Below, piece after piece: positions 33,503 to 46,500 of a stretch of 64,000 nucleotides of DNA. Under the pieces are notes generated by a model. That model was not told the DNA's origin, did not search any database, and was given only the letters and a program-made list of their open reading frames with translations. The position numbers were made by a program, and so were the translations under genes. Origin of the DNA: Rhexocercosporidium sp. MPI-PUGE-AT-0058 (taxonomy: Eukaryota; Ascomycota; Leotiomycetes; Helotiales); assembly GCA_020746875.1 (NCBI GenBank), contig JAGTJL010000001.1, positions 3,038,001-3,102,000 of the forward strand, written 5' to 3'. Each line of letters starts with the position of its first letter. Within the stretch, counting starts at the first letter, position 1.

Positions 33503-35665
33503 CTATGCCAAACCCAAGCCCACAGGTCCAGTCTGGCTCGCATCAGAGACATCGCGACCTATCAGACTTTTGAAGTCCAGTCCAACCTCCGATAACATCT
33601 TGGCATGCTCTTTTGCCTGGTTCATACACTCCATCCAAAGTTGTCCTCCGCGCTCAGTACTACTCAGCTGTCTGGCGAGAATGATATTGAACGCATCAAC
33701 TTGTTCCTTTGCCCATTTGACACACGCACTCATTACGGAGGCTTGGAAACAAGCCTGGAATGTAGAAACCGTGTTGCGAATGATGGTAAAGTATACAAAG
33801 GACACCTCCCATATGTATTGATGGAGGTTCCCCTCAAATATGCACTGTCTATTCATGGTCAGCGGTAAGAATCGTGGCAAAGACATCCGAATTACCTAGA
33901 TCGTTTCTGGATGATATTGCTTCTTGCTTCCAGATATGCCTCTCTCGCACGATCCTCAAAACCGAGGCGAGCAAGCCAAAGGACGTTGCGCCTCGTTTTT
34001 TTGGGCTCATTGTGGGTGTCGACAAGCTCACGGGTAATGAGTCCTGCCAACTTCGTTGCTCTCTCATCTGCCTTAAAACTGATGAAATCCTGTGCGACGA
34101 CATTACTCTTGAGGCTTTTGGCTAGGGAATTCAGCTTTTCAACGCGCTGCACAGCTGTATCGAACCGTTGCAGGGCAATATCAATGTCAAGTTCATCTAC
34201 TTGGCTTTCGACCCAGCGCAAATTTTGCTGCTTTCCTTCGACCTCGATGAGCATGTCCTTGATATCAGACAAGGTTTCAAGCAGCTCCGTCTTGTTGAGC
34301 AACCCTGGGTCGCGTGATGCAAAGTAATTGATGGTCTCTTTGGCCTTGTTGCTTGATTCCATTTCAGTCCGAAGGCCCTTTCGAAGCTCTTCCACAGCCT
34401 TTCTGAAATTCATCATCAGGGATTGCTTCTCATTGTCATCGGGCTTCTCCGTGCGGTACGTAAATGATTCCTGTCCGACACCTCTGATCATAATTGCGTC
34501 GGCGACCTTGTTCCGCCCACTTGTCGACTCACTGGTTCCGGCCAGATCAACCATCTCAATGTCAAGCAGTGGCCAGCAACGATCTGCAACAAGCTTGGAA
34601 GGTGCCTGTCTTTGATCGGCACCGCTTCCCTCAACCTTGCGCTTCTTTCTAGATGCAATGAGAAGATGGTCATTCAAAAGAATGATTTGCATAGCTCTTC
34701 GGGACTTCCAGGTAGCATTGTCTAACTCAATCCAAAGACCAGCATTCTGAACAACATGACGTCCAGGAACTGCAGGAAGAAACTTTTGTGATCCCTCAAC
34801 TGTTTTCCACAGCGCCTGAAATTATTAGCATGGTCTCAAGATACATTTTCTCATTGCTGCCCACCTGAAGTTGAGAATTCCACATTGCGGTTCGGTCTGC
34901 GACAGAACTTCGCTTGTCCCTTTTGCTCAGGGTAGATGGGAAACCAGAGTCGAAATCATTTGAGGAAGCAGGTCCCTGAGACGAAGCTGCCCTGAGAGCC
35001 GTTGTATTGGTCTTCAAGTCTGACATCAGGTTCTTGAGTGCCCTCATTTCTCCTTTGAGTTTCTCTGCCTCCTTGCTAATCTTAATGAACTGTGATCGAT
35101 TCTGATAGACATTTTGCTGCAAGTCGGTTGAAGCACGGTTCCGTAGCTTTTGTAGGGCCTGCTGATATTCATCGATATCTTGTTCCGAAGCATCACTCAA
35201 CAGACCGGCAATGTATTGTTCTGGTCGAAGATTTGGATCACGTAAAGCTTTCACATCAACAGTCAACCCGGGTCCTCTGGCAGGAGATGGACCCCGCCCT
35301 CGATCGTTTGGCGGAGCGAATTGGTTTGGAACCGATGGTAGTGAAGGTACTGGAGGAGCCGCTGCATTGTAATCCGTAGGGAGGTTGTTGAACCTGGTCG
35401 AATATCTGCGCTTGACTAAGTCGGAAGTCTACATTGCTTGTTAGATGGAGAACCAATATGGAAAAGATTAGATAGAAATTTCAATTACCTTTCCTCCAAT
35501 CTGCGGACGTTGAGGCGGGGGATCGAATACTGCCTGTCCAGCATTGCTCCTTGGAACAGCTCCTGACTGCTGTATTGGCCCTGAGATCTGTTTGGGAGCA
35601 CTTATGGCTGGACGCTTGCTTCGCTTTGTTCGGAGAGAAATCCCCTTGCTCTTCTCTTCAGACAT
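33503..35665 (-). CDS. EXO84: Exocyst complex component Exo84
   Basis: Subunit of the octameric exocyst that tethers secretory vesicles to the plasma membrane at growth sites. Exons (minus): 35665-35489, 35428-34865, 34815-33896 and 33848-33503; 668 aa. A basic, disordered N terminus (SLRTKRSKRPAISAPKQ) leads to TSDLVKRRYSTRFNNLP. The signature LRDPNLRPEQYIAGLLSDASE starts a coiled-coil CorEx-like helix (IDEYQQALQKLRNRASTDLQ, FIKISKEAEKLKGEMRALKNLM). The PH domain follows (ALWKTVEGSQKFLPAVPGRHV, WKSRRAMQIILLNDHLLIASRKK, RCWPLLDIEMVDLAG), then the helical C-terminal half (WLARLGFEDRAREAYLEAR, YIWEVSFVYFTIIRNTVSTF). All three junctions are in phase. It diverges from TOM20 with 331 bp between starts. 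Confidence 0.95.
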
Positions 35666-35996
35666 GGCGTAGATGTAAACAAGCGCTAGATTCTGGATTT
35701 TCTAGTTCCTGTGTTGAAAGAGGGCTTTGTCGTCAAGCTGTGAAGTTGCGAACGACGTTGAGGTCTCGAAAGGTGAAGCTTACAACTTGTGCAGCACGTG
35801 CTGCCTCAGGATACAGTACTGTAGTGCAGCCACACCTCACCAAGCAGGGGCCTTCGCAGCCGCAACTCAAAAAAAGTTCCCAAGGCCGAGCTCCCATCAA
35901 AACATACTCGCCCAAGCTTCCCTTCAGCATTTCCACTCCCATCCTCATCACCTCATTGCATCAACAGCTTCCGGAACACCCAGAACCAATTGAACT
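35666..35996. promoter_or_regulatory. Shared upstream region, EXO84 / TOM20
   Basis: 331 bp between two divergent ATGs; both promoters lie here. GCACGTGCTGCC at about 35794 contains CACGTG. An ORF crossing it on the + strand is not gene-like. Confidence 0.5.
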
Positions 35997-36726
35997 ATGG
36001 TGCAGACATCTACAATCGTTGCCGCTACAGTTGGCACATTTGCAACTGGCTTTGTTGGTATGTAACGCAGCTTTGTTAATCTGTAGACTTGTGGCTAACA
36101 TTGATGATAGCATATGCCGTCTACTTCGATTACAAGCGCCGCAATGATCCTCAGTTCAGGAAGCAGTTGAAAAAGGAGTCAAAGAGACAGGCAAAGGCCG
36201 CGAAGGAGGAAGCAGAGGCTCACACGGTCCGCCAGAGGCAAGCTATCAGAGCGGCTGTCGAGGAGGCCAAGGAGGAAGGATTTCCATCAGATGTTGAGGA
36301 GAGAGAGGCATACTTCATGCAGGAAGTTGCTCGGGGAGAGGGATTGGCAGGAGAGGGTATGTGGAATCTTCTCCCATAACTGAAGTGCGAGTCTAATTAC
36401 TTCCAGGAACCGATAACGTCGAGGCTGCGTTGTGCTTCTACAAGGCATTGAAGGTCTACCCAACACCATCGGATTTGATCACGATTTATGACAAGACAGG
36501 TAGGTCTCACCCGCCAGGTCAAGGTCCAGCTGAGCTTGGATGTTAGCGCGGCCTGCTATTCAGAGAGCCTTTCGTTTTTTGCAGAGGCTGGACTTTCAAG
36601 CGATATCCGCTAACTATGATTACAGTACCCAAAGCCGTGCTGGATATACTGGCAGAGATGATTGCAGCAGACTCGGAACTCAATGTTGGACCGTTTGGAG
36701 GCGGGCCTGGATCCGACATGGACTAA
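35997..36726 (+). CDS. TOM20: Mitochondrial import receptor subunit Tom20
   Basis: Outer-membrane receptor that binds presequences of precursor proteins. Exons 35997-36057, 36111-36356, 36407-36499 and 36626-36726; 166 aa, typical for fungi. The N-terminal helix ([28 protein letters not shown], split by intron 1) is the membrane anchor, followed by a basic charged linker ([19 protein letters not shown]). The cytosolic domain has [20 protein letters not shown] and a single TPR-like repeat ([33 protein letters not shown]). The C terminus is Gly-rich and ends GSDMD, as in other Pezizomycotina. The third intron (36500-36625, 126 nt) is longer than the others but frame-consistent. Confidence 0.96.
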
Positions 36727-37560
36727 ACGCGGCCTTTTGCATCAAACAACAATGACTGCATTTCTCCCCTCTCCCCTCTCCCCTCTCCAAACCCTCGATC
36801 CGCCGAACCATCCGCCCTCCAAACCTCCTCTTTCAGAAGCGACCTGGATACCTACATTCTTAAGGCGTTCCGCTCTGTGTACTGTACATCATCTGGCGCA
36901 CTTCGATTCTCTGTCACTTGTACATTGCACACCATTATGAGGGTAGAATATACCATACGACTGTATTGATGAAAAGTGATCGTAATACCAATAAAATCTG
37001 GTGGAAATGACGATTGTCTGTCTATTATTTTTCGGCCCCTGAACCCCTGACATGATATGTGATGCGGCGTGATGGCAATTTTCGATTGGAAGTGCTGCAG
37101 CATTCGCTCCCCAGCACCGCCATGAACGTGCACCGAACGTGCGCTCCAGAGTCTGCCATTAAAAATAAAAAAACCGACGCGCATGCTGTCATCGTTGGGA
37201 TTTTGCATAGCTCTGTTACCAGCGATCATCTATATCTTTGCGCTCTATGTGGAGGATACAGCTCGGTCGTGACCTGCTTCGCTGTCCATCCTGCGCTGCC
37301 CTGGCTCATCCCAAATGGACCACGGCATGACGCTAGCAGGCTGGCTCCAGGGGCAATCTGCTATCGCGTAAACTTGTAACCTCCATACGCGACACCTGCA
37401 CCTGCATCGTGATAATAAAAGTCAACACTCCCTATCCGCCAACACACACCAGATTTTATCAACGCAGTCCAACTGATTCCACTTCCTCACCAGTGGCCGT
37501 CAGAAATACGATTATGGACATTCTCCGCGAACTTTGAACCGCCCCTCCTTTCGATACAAT
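36727..37560. promoter_or_regulatory. TOM20 3' region and dynein promoter
   Basis: A short tandem run (TCTCCCC, about four units) lies at 36766-36790. The last 150 bp before the dynein ATG is AC-rich. No gene is supported; an ORF at 37059 on the + strand lacks protein-like features. Confidence 0.5.
36766..36790 (+). repeat. Short tandem pyrimidine repeat
   Basis: TCTCCCC-type units, about four in a row, in the 3' region of TOM20. Confidence 0.7.
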
Positions 37561-40500
37561 ATGATGGAGAGCTTGGTAGCTTCTCCTGGCCCAGCCAGTC
37601 CCAAACCTAACGGGACCGACGCCTTTGCGATAGACCCTTCGATAATCGTCGACTACCTTGCCAGTGTTCTTGAGATCACCCTGGGAGCTACGAGGAAAGA
37701 GTTGGAGAATACTGGGAGTCTGCTGTCGCCAGAATCTAGGACACACACCCTCCAGAGATGTTCAAGGTTTGCTTCGGAGAACCAAATGGCACTTTATGTG
37801 ACCAAGGACATCGCCGCGGCCGGTGGAATAGACGGCATAATAGATGAGTCCAGTACGTTTATGCATGTTCGGATACCTGGCTATATGCGCTGATATAACC
37901 CTAGACAAGGTCACTTACAACTACACTGTTACGACGGACATTTCCTTCTCCCCTACAACGACTGCTTCGATCGCGCTTTTGAAACGGCCGTATCCCATAG
38001 ATCCGACGATACACATTACTTCACAAGTACAAATTATTAATTTACCAGGGGCCGCATCGCTGAGCAGTACCACAAATGGACAGGCTGGTGCGACTGTCAG
38101 TCCTTATGAAATTCTACACTCGGTCGTGCATCTTGCGCTGGCGCCATACTTCGATGCATATACCAAGAACCAACACAGTGCGAATGGTGTTCGAGGCAGA
38201 TCAGATGTGGAGGCAAAGACTGGAATTCCGGTTACGAAGAAGAGGATGGCAGAGTTGGAGTTGAGCTTGTTACACCTTCAGCAGAATATCGAGATTCCCG
38301 AGTTGATCCTACCACTCCATCCTATGGTCCAAAATGCCGTCGAGGAGGCTGCCGCCAGAAATATGAAGCCTACGCCTGAACTGGTTCCTGCAAACCTTCT
38401 CCAGGACAGTACTTTCCTCAACAGTTTACAAAGCAATGTGAATGGGTGGATCAAGTCTATACAGGCAGTTACGAAGATGTCTAGGGAAGCCTCAAGTGGT
38501 ACTGCTACACAGGAAATCAACTTCTGGCTTTCCATGGAGTCCGCGTTGGAGGGAATCGAGCAACAACTCCGAAGCAGTGGTGTCGCTCTCACGATAGAGA
38601 TCCTCCGGACCGCCAAACGTTTCCAAGCAACTGTCAGTTTCAGTGCGGATACTGGATTGAAGGAAGCTGTGGAGAAGGTCCAAAAATACAATCAGTTGAT
38701 GAGAGATTTCCCTTTGGACGAGTTACTTTCCGCGACCTCCCTGCTGAAGGTTGAAGATGCTATCAGCTTAATCTTCGCCCATCTCAACAAGAAATTAAGA
38801 ATCTGCCCATATCCCATTCGAAGAGCCTTGCCTTTGGTCGAATTGATATCTGCGGATTTGGATACACAATTACATTCGCTGCTGCATGGTCGAAGGTTGA
38901 TGCACTTGGATTACAGAGAATTCAAGATTCTCATGGGTACTGCTGAGTCAATCTGGAAAAGCTGGGATGAGAATGTAAAGGAGTTTACCAATGTTGCTCG
39001 AGAAGTTACTCGCCGGAGGAACGAGAAGTTCATCCCAATCAAAATCGTGCCCAAGCACGCAGACCTTCAAGCCCGGTTGAAGTATGTTAGTACTTTCCGC
39101 GACAATCACGAACAGCTTCAGAGAACCATCGTCAACGTACTAGGACCAAAGCTCGGAGAAGGCGAAGGTACTACGAATGGAGTTGTTCTTGTAGAGGAAA
39201 TGGGCGATGTCGATGCTGTTGAGGAGGTCCAGCAAGCTTATGCAGCATTAAACAACGTGGATTTGCTCGACGTCACGCCCGAGGGCACTCGAAGATGGGT
39301 GGAGGCAGAGATCACCTACAATGAGCGTACCTCTCGCGTCGAGAATTCTATTATCGCGAGGCTGCGAGACCGACTGGCGACTGCGAAGACTGCGAATGAG
39401 ATGTTCCGGGTCTTCTCAAAGTTCAACGCCCTCTTTGTCAGACCAAAAATTCGTGGTGCTATCACTGAGTACCAGACGCAGCTCATTGACAATGTGAAGC
39501 ACGATATTTCGTCTCTCCACGAGCGCTTCAAACAGCAGTACGGTCATTCGGAAGCACACGCAATGGCACAGCTTCGAGATCTACCTCCTGTCTCTGGGGC
39601 AATCATATGGGCTCGTCAGATTGAGAGGCAGCTTGACGGCTACATGAAGAGAGTTGAGGATGTTCTTGGAAACGATTGGAGTCTTCACTCGGAGGGACAA
39701 AAGTTACAGAGCGAGAGCAACCTCTTCCGGAAGAAACTGGACACCCGTCCCATTTTCGAGGCCTGGCTGCACGATGTTCAGAGAAAGCAGATCTCGATTG
39801 CAGGCCGTCTGTTCAACATTAATAAGATTCGTGCCTCCAACAACGCGCTTGAGTTGGCAGTAAACTTTGATCCTCAAGTTATTGCTCTCTTCAAGGAGAC
39901 TCGGAACTTGCTTTGGCTGAATTACGCTGTTCCCCACCAAATCAACAACATCTCGAAAGAGGCCAAGCGAGTTTATCCGTATGCTGTTAGTCTGATGGAA
40001 AGCACGCGAACATTTGCCCAGACAAGTCGACAAATCTCCCAGATGTCAGATGTGGCCATACTTCTCAGCGGGTACCAGAACGATGTTCAAGCTTTGATCA
40101 TAAAGGGTGTTCCCTTGAAATGGGAGTCATTTGTCCATTCATTTGATCTCCACGTCAAGCAAACTTCTTCTTACCACCTCCCGAACGGAAATCTTGACCA
40201 CGCTATTGGTGGCCGCAATGAGAGTAAACACGTCCAATTCGTCAGAGAATTTGCAGCTTCGGTCTCGTTGCTACAGCTCAAGACAGCGTCTCTAGCCGTC
40301 TCAAACGTTGATATTCAGAAAGCACTTGCGGAGCTGGAAACTTGCCCATACGATGCAACCCAATTTCAAAAACGACTTGAGGCTGTTCAAATGGCTGTCG
40401 ATAAATTGAACCTCGAGAATTATGTGAATCTGTCTTATTGGGTCAGGGAGATGAATGCGAGAATCAAAGCCACTCTTCTAGTGCGTTTGCGGAAAGCCAT

Positions 40501-43500
40501 ATCATCTTGGATTGAAGCATTTGAGAGTGAGCGCGCTGAAGGTGTCAATGATGACAGTAGACGAAAGCATCTCAGCATGACGACAACTTCAGGGGAAGAT
40601 CAAGGTCCTGCTCTTAAGCGCCTTGTTCATGAAGTCTCTATGCGAAACCAAGTCATCTATCTTGATCCACCTCTTGAGTTCGCCCGAGCAAGCTGGTTCT
40701 TGCAATTGCATGAGTGGCTTGGTATTGTATGCAACCTTCGCAAAGTCAAGGCTTCGAGATACGAGATGAGTCTATCCAACGGAAATGACACCGAAGCTCG
40801 TTTCACCGATCTTCCTGGATCATGTACTGACAGCCTGTCTCTGGTCTACACAAGCATTGAGACAAAGCTTAGTGAGATCAGTCTTTATGTCGACAAATGG
40901 CTTCAATTTCAGTCGCTTTGGGATCTTCAAGCTGAGCAAGTGTACGAGGCGCTTGGCGAGCAGTTATCCAAGTGGCTTCAGATGCTTCAAGATATCCGCA
41001 AGGTACGGTCCACTTTCGACACAACCGAAGTCAGCCGCTCTTTTGGCCATCTATCCATCGATTATGACCAGGTCCAGACGAAGGTCAATGCCAAGTACGA
41101 TCAGTGGCAACACGAAATTTTGACCAAGTTCGCCGTTCGTCTCGGCAATCGTGTTCGCGAAGTGTACTCCGAGATTGAAAGAGCACGAAAGGATCTCGAG
41201 GTCCAGTCTCTGGAAGCTACATCCACAGCCCAAGCTGTACAATTCATCACCATTGTACAGACCTGTAAGCGCAAAGTCAAGGCTTGGGGTCCAGAGGTGG
41301 ACATTTTCAGACAGGGTCAGACCACTTTAGTTCGGCAACGATATCAATTCCCTGCAGATTGGCTACAGGTCGAGCAGGTAGACTCGGAATGGACTGCTCT
41401 CAACGAGATCCTTTCACGAAAGGCCAAGATTGTACAGGACCAGACAGATGCTCTTCGTGCCAAGATCACAGCCGAGGACAAGGTTGTTGGAGACAAGATC
41501 TTGGAAATTACAGGCCAGTGGAACGAAGAGAAGCCAGTGTCCGGGACAATCGCTCCAGAGGTTGCATCGGCAACTCTCATGTCCTTTGAATCTCGCATCA
41601 CCAAACTTCACGAGGAGTCAGAGATGGTTTCCCGCGCCAAAGAGGCACTGGATCTTCCTTCCAGTCCCGCCACAGCACTTGCCGCTATCCTGGAAGAAGT
41701 CCAAGATTTCAAGTCTGTCTGGGCTGCTTTGTCAACGATCTGGAAGAGTCTCAATGAACTTCGAGAGAGCCTCTGGACTACTGTCCAGCCTCGCAAACTT
41801 AGATCTGCCATCGATGGTCTCATCAAGATGACGAAAGAGATGCCCAGTCGCATGCGCCAATACGCCGCCTTCGAGCACATCCAAAACATCCTCCGACAAT
41901 TCCTCAAAATTAACCCCATCATCGCAGACTTGAAGTCGGAAGCGGTACGTGAGCGTCATTGGAACAAGATATTCAAGGCCCTCAAGCCTGGAAAGCGCTA
42001 CTCTCCAATTTCCATGACCCTTGGTGATGTTTGGGACCTCCAACTCGCGGCCAGTGAAGTTGTCATTCGGGACATCATCGCTCAGGCCCAGGGTGAGATG
42101 GCCCTCGAAGAATTCTTGAAGCAAGTACGGGAAATCTGGTCAAACTACTCGCTCGATCTTGTCAACTATCAAAACAAGTGCCGACTTATTCGTGGTTGGG
42201 ATGACCTCTTCGCGAAATGCAGTGAGAATCTTAATTCTTTGCAAGCCATGAGGCACTCTCCGTACTACAAGGAATTCGAAGAGGAAGCCTCGTCTTGGGA
42301 AGATAAGCTCAATCGTGTCCATGTGTTGTTCGATGTGTGGATCGATGTTCAACGCCAGTGGGTGTATCTGGAGGGTGTTTTCACTGGAAACGCCGATATC
42401 AAGCATTTGCTTCCTATCGAGTCCTCTCGGTTCCAGAACATCAACTCAGAGTTCTTTGCAGTCATGAAGAAGGTCTACAAACAACCTTTTGTCCTCGACG
42501 TGCTGAACATCTCCGGAGTTCAAAAGTCTTTGGAGCGTCTCGCTGAGCTGCTCAACAAGATCCAGAAAGCTTTGGGAGAGTACCTCGAGAGGGAACGTGT
42601 GTCATTCCCCAGATTTTACTTCGTGGGTGACGAGGATCTGCTAGAAATCATCGGCAATAGTAACGATACTCTGCGCATCGCAAAACACTTCAAGAAGATG
42701 TTTGCGGGCCTGTCTGGGCTCATCATGGACGAGGATCATCTCATCTCTGGTTTCACCTCTAAGGAGGGCGAAGAAGTGAGACTGAAGAAGGAGATCTCGT
42801 TGATCAAGACACCAAAAATTAATGACTGGCTAGCATTGCTTGAAAGCAGCATGAAGTCTACACTCGCCGAACTTCTTGCCGAGGCTGTTGAGCAGTACGA
42901 GCCCATTTTCAATTCCGATGAGATCGACCAGGCGTCCTTGAATGCGTACATCTCTGCATTCCCCAGTCAAATTGTTGTTCTCGCCACCCAAGCTGTTTGG
43001 ACTTCTACCGTCGAGCAGTCGTTGGAAGCCGGTGGATCCACCCTTCAACATCTCTTCGATCAAGAAGTCAAGGTGCTACGACTTCTTGCATCGACAGTTC
43101 TGGGCGACCTTGATCCAATTCTGCGCAAGAGATGCGAACACCTCATCACGGAATGTGTCCACCAGCGCGATGTCATTGAGAAGCTTAAGAACTTGAATGC
43201 CTCATCTCCAAACCACTACCTGTGGCTTCTACAGATGCGCTACGTCTACAAAGCCGAAGGCGACTGGCTCCAGCGCCTACATATCAAGATGGCGAATGCT
43301 AAGCTCAACTACGGTTTCGAGTATCTTGGAGTTGCAGAGCGTCTTGTTCGAACTCCGCTGACCGATCGCTGTTTCTTGACCCTCACACAAGCACTTTGTC
43401 AACGATTGGGCGGCTCTCCGTACGGTCCTGCCGGTACTGGTAAGACCGAGTCGGTCAAGGCTCTGGGTGTACAATTGGGACGCTTCACACTTGTTTTTTG

Positions 43501-46500
43501 TTGTGACGACACTTTCGATTTTCAGGCTATGGGTCGCATTTTCCTGGGTATTTGTCAGGTCGGAGCTTGGGGTTGTTTCGATGAGTTTAATCGGCTCGAG
43601 GAACGTATCCTATCTGCCGTATCTCAACAGGTACAAAACATCCAACTTGGTTTGAAGCAAGGTATGGAGGACGAAAAGTCACAAATTGAACTTGTGGGTC
43701 GCCAATTGCGAGTAAACGCAAACACCGGAATTTTCATCACTATGAATCCTGGATACGCTGGTCGCTCCAACCTGCCCGACAATCTGAAGAAGCTGTTTAG
43801 AAGTGTTGCAATGTCGAAACCCGACAAGGAGCTCATTGCAGAAGTCATGCTCTACTCCCAGGGTTTCAATCAAGCCAAACAACTTTCAAAACAGACTGTC
43901 CCATTCTTTGACAGCTGTGCTGCTAAGCTTTCAAAGCAAGCACATTACGATTTCGGACTTCGTGCTCTAAAGAGTGTACTTGTCAGCTCTGGAGGACTCA
44001 AGCGTGCTCGTCTGACAGATACTGGCGGCAACCTGGGTCCAGAGGAAGAAGTGGAACCTCAAATTATTGTCCAGAGTATCCGAGAAACCATCGCGCCGAA
44101 GTTGATCAAGAGCGATGTGGAAATCATGAGATCTATCGAAGCAGATTCGTTCCCTGGCGTTGATTATGTCCCAGCCACCCTCAAGGAACTAAAGGCAGCC
44201 ATCCACACCATTGCGAATGAGAGACATCTTGTTATCAACGAAACTTGGATGACAAAGATCCTTCAACTCTACCAGATCCAGACTATTCATCATGGTGTCA
44301 TGATGGTTGGAAACTCTGGTTCCGGGAAATCGGTGGCATGGAAGCTTCTACTTCAAGCTATGCAGCAAGTAGAGGGTGTAGAGGGTGTTTGTCACATTAT
44401 CGACTCCAAGGTCATGTCAAAAGAGGCCTTGTACGGTAACCTAGATTCGACTACTCGAGAGTGGACCGATGGTCTTTTCACAAGCATTCTGCGCAAGATT
44501 GTGGACAACTTGCGTGGCGAGGAGGCCAAGAGACACTGGATTGTATTTGATGGCGACGTCGATCCTGAATGGGTTGAGAACTTGAACAGTGTACTCGACG
44601 ACAACAAATTGCTCACTCTTCCGAACGGAGAGCGTCTCAATCTACCTTCCAATGTGCGCATCATGTTTGAAGTCGAGACTCTCAAATATGCCACTCTTGC
44701 AACTGTTAGTCGTTGTGGAATGGTATGGTTCAGCGAGGATACTGTGACATCCGCTATGATGGTGTCCAACTATCTCGATACACTGCGAACTGTGGCTTTT
44801 GAAGACCTCGACGAGGACTCCGTTGCAACAGGACAGACAGCTGCGAAAGCTCTAGCCATACAAGCACAAGTCGCAGACCTCCTTGATGCCTTCCTGACCA
44901 CGGATGACTTCATCTCCAATGCCTTAGAACGTGCTCAAGGCTTCAATCACATCATGGAGTTTACGGTGGCCCGTGTTCTCAATACACTGTTCTCGCTGTT
45001 GAACAAAGCAGTCCGCGATGTCATTGAGTACAACAACCAGCACGTCGACTTCCCTCTTGACCCAGAACAAGTCGAATCATTCATTGCGAAGAAGCTTCTC
45101 CTAGCCCTGGTCTGGTCATTGACTGGAGATTGCCCTCTAGGAGACCGCAAGAGCTTTGGAGACTGTCTTGCAGGACTTGCCACCTTCGGGTCGCCTATCA
45201 TGGGAGACAATTCCTCTCTCATCGACTACGACGTGACACTTCCCAAGGCCGAATGGACCTCGTGGCAGAACTCCGTCCCAACCATTGAAGTCAATACCCA
45301 CTCGATTACCCAAACAGACGTTGTTATCCCTACACTTGATACTGTTCGACACGAGGATGTTCTTTATTCATGGCTTGCTGAGCACAAGCCTCTACTTTTG
45401 TGTGGTCCACCCGGCTCCGGAAAGACAATGACATTGTTCAGTGCTCTTCGTAAGCTTCCGAACATGGAAGTCGTTGGACTCAATTTCTCCAGTGCCACCA
45501 CGCCTGATCTTCTCATCAAGACCTTTGAGCAGTACTGCGAGTACAAGAAGACAGTCAGTGGAGTGATCCTATCACCAACACAAATTGGACGATGGCTGGT
45601 ACTCTTCTGTGATGAAATCAACTTGCCAGCTCCCGATAAGTATGGCACACAGAGAGCGATATCCTTCCTTCGACAACTTGTTGAGCAGAATGGATTCTGG
45701 AGAACTTCTGACAAGACATGGGTTACACTCGACCGCATCCAATTCGTTGGTGCATGCAATCCTCCCACTGATGCTGGCCGAACCCCCATGGGCGCTCGTT
45801 TCCTCCGACACGCACCTCTTGTCATGGTCGATTACCCTGGTGAGCTTTCGTTGCAGCAAATCTACGGCACGTTCAATAGTGCCGTCCTTAAGATCATCCC
45901 ATCGCTCAGAGGCTACTCTGAATCGCTTACCAAAGCTATGGTTCAATTCTACCTGGAATCCCAACAACGTTTCACTCCAAAGATCCAGCCACACTACGTC
46001 TACAGTCCTCGTGAATTGACGAGATGGGTGCGAGGTATCTATGAGGCAATTCGACCGCTCGAAACGCTGTCAGTGGAGGGACTGGTCCGCATCTGGGCGC
46101 ACGAAGCACTTCGTTTGTTCCAGGATCGTCTTGTTGCAGAGGATGAGCGCAACTGGACCAACGATGCTGTGAATCGTATCGCGCTTGACTTCTTCCCAAC
46201 AATCGAGCAAGATAAGGCTCTTGGTGGACCAATTTTGTTCTCCAATTGGCTTTCTAAGAATTACGTTCCAGTTGACCGAGAGCAGCTACGTGAGTTCGTC
46301 AAGGCCCGACTGAAGACTTTCTGCGAGGAAGAGGTCGATGTTCCATTGATCTTGTTCAACGATGTCCTCGAACATGTGCTTCGCATCGATCGTGTTTTCA
46401 GACAGCCTCAAGGACATTTGATCCTGATTGGTGTCAGTGGCAGTGGAAAGACAACCTTATCTCGATTCGTCGCTTGGATGAACGGTCTTAAAGTGTTCCA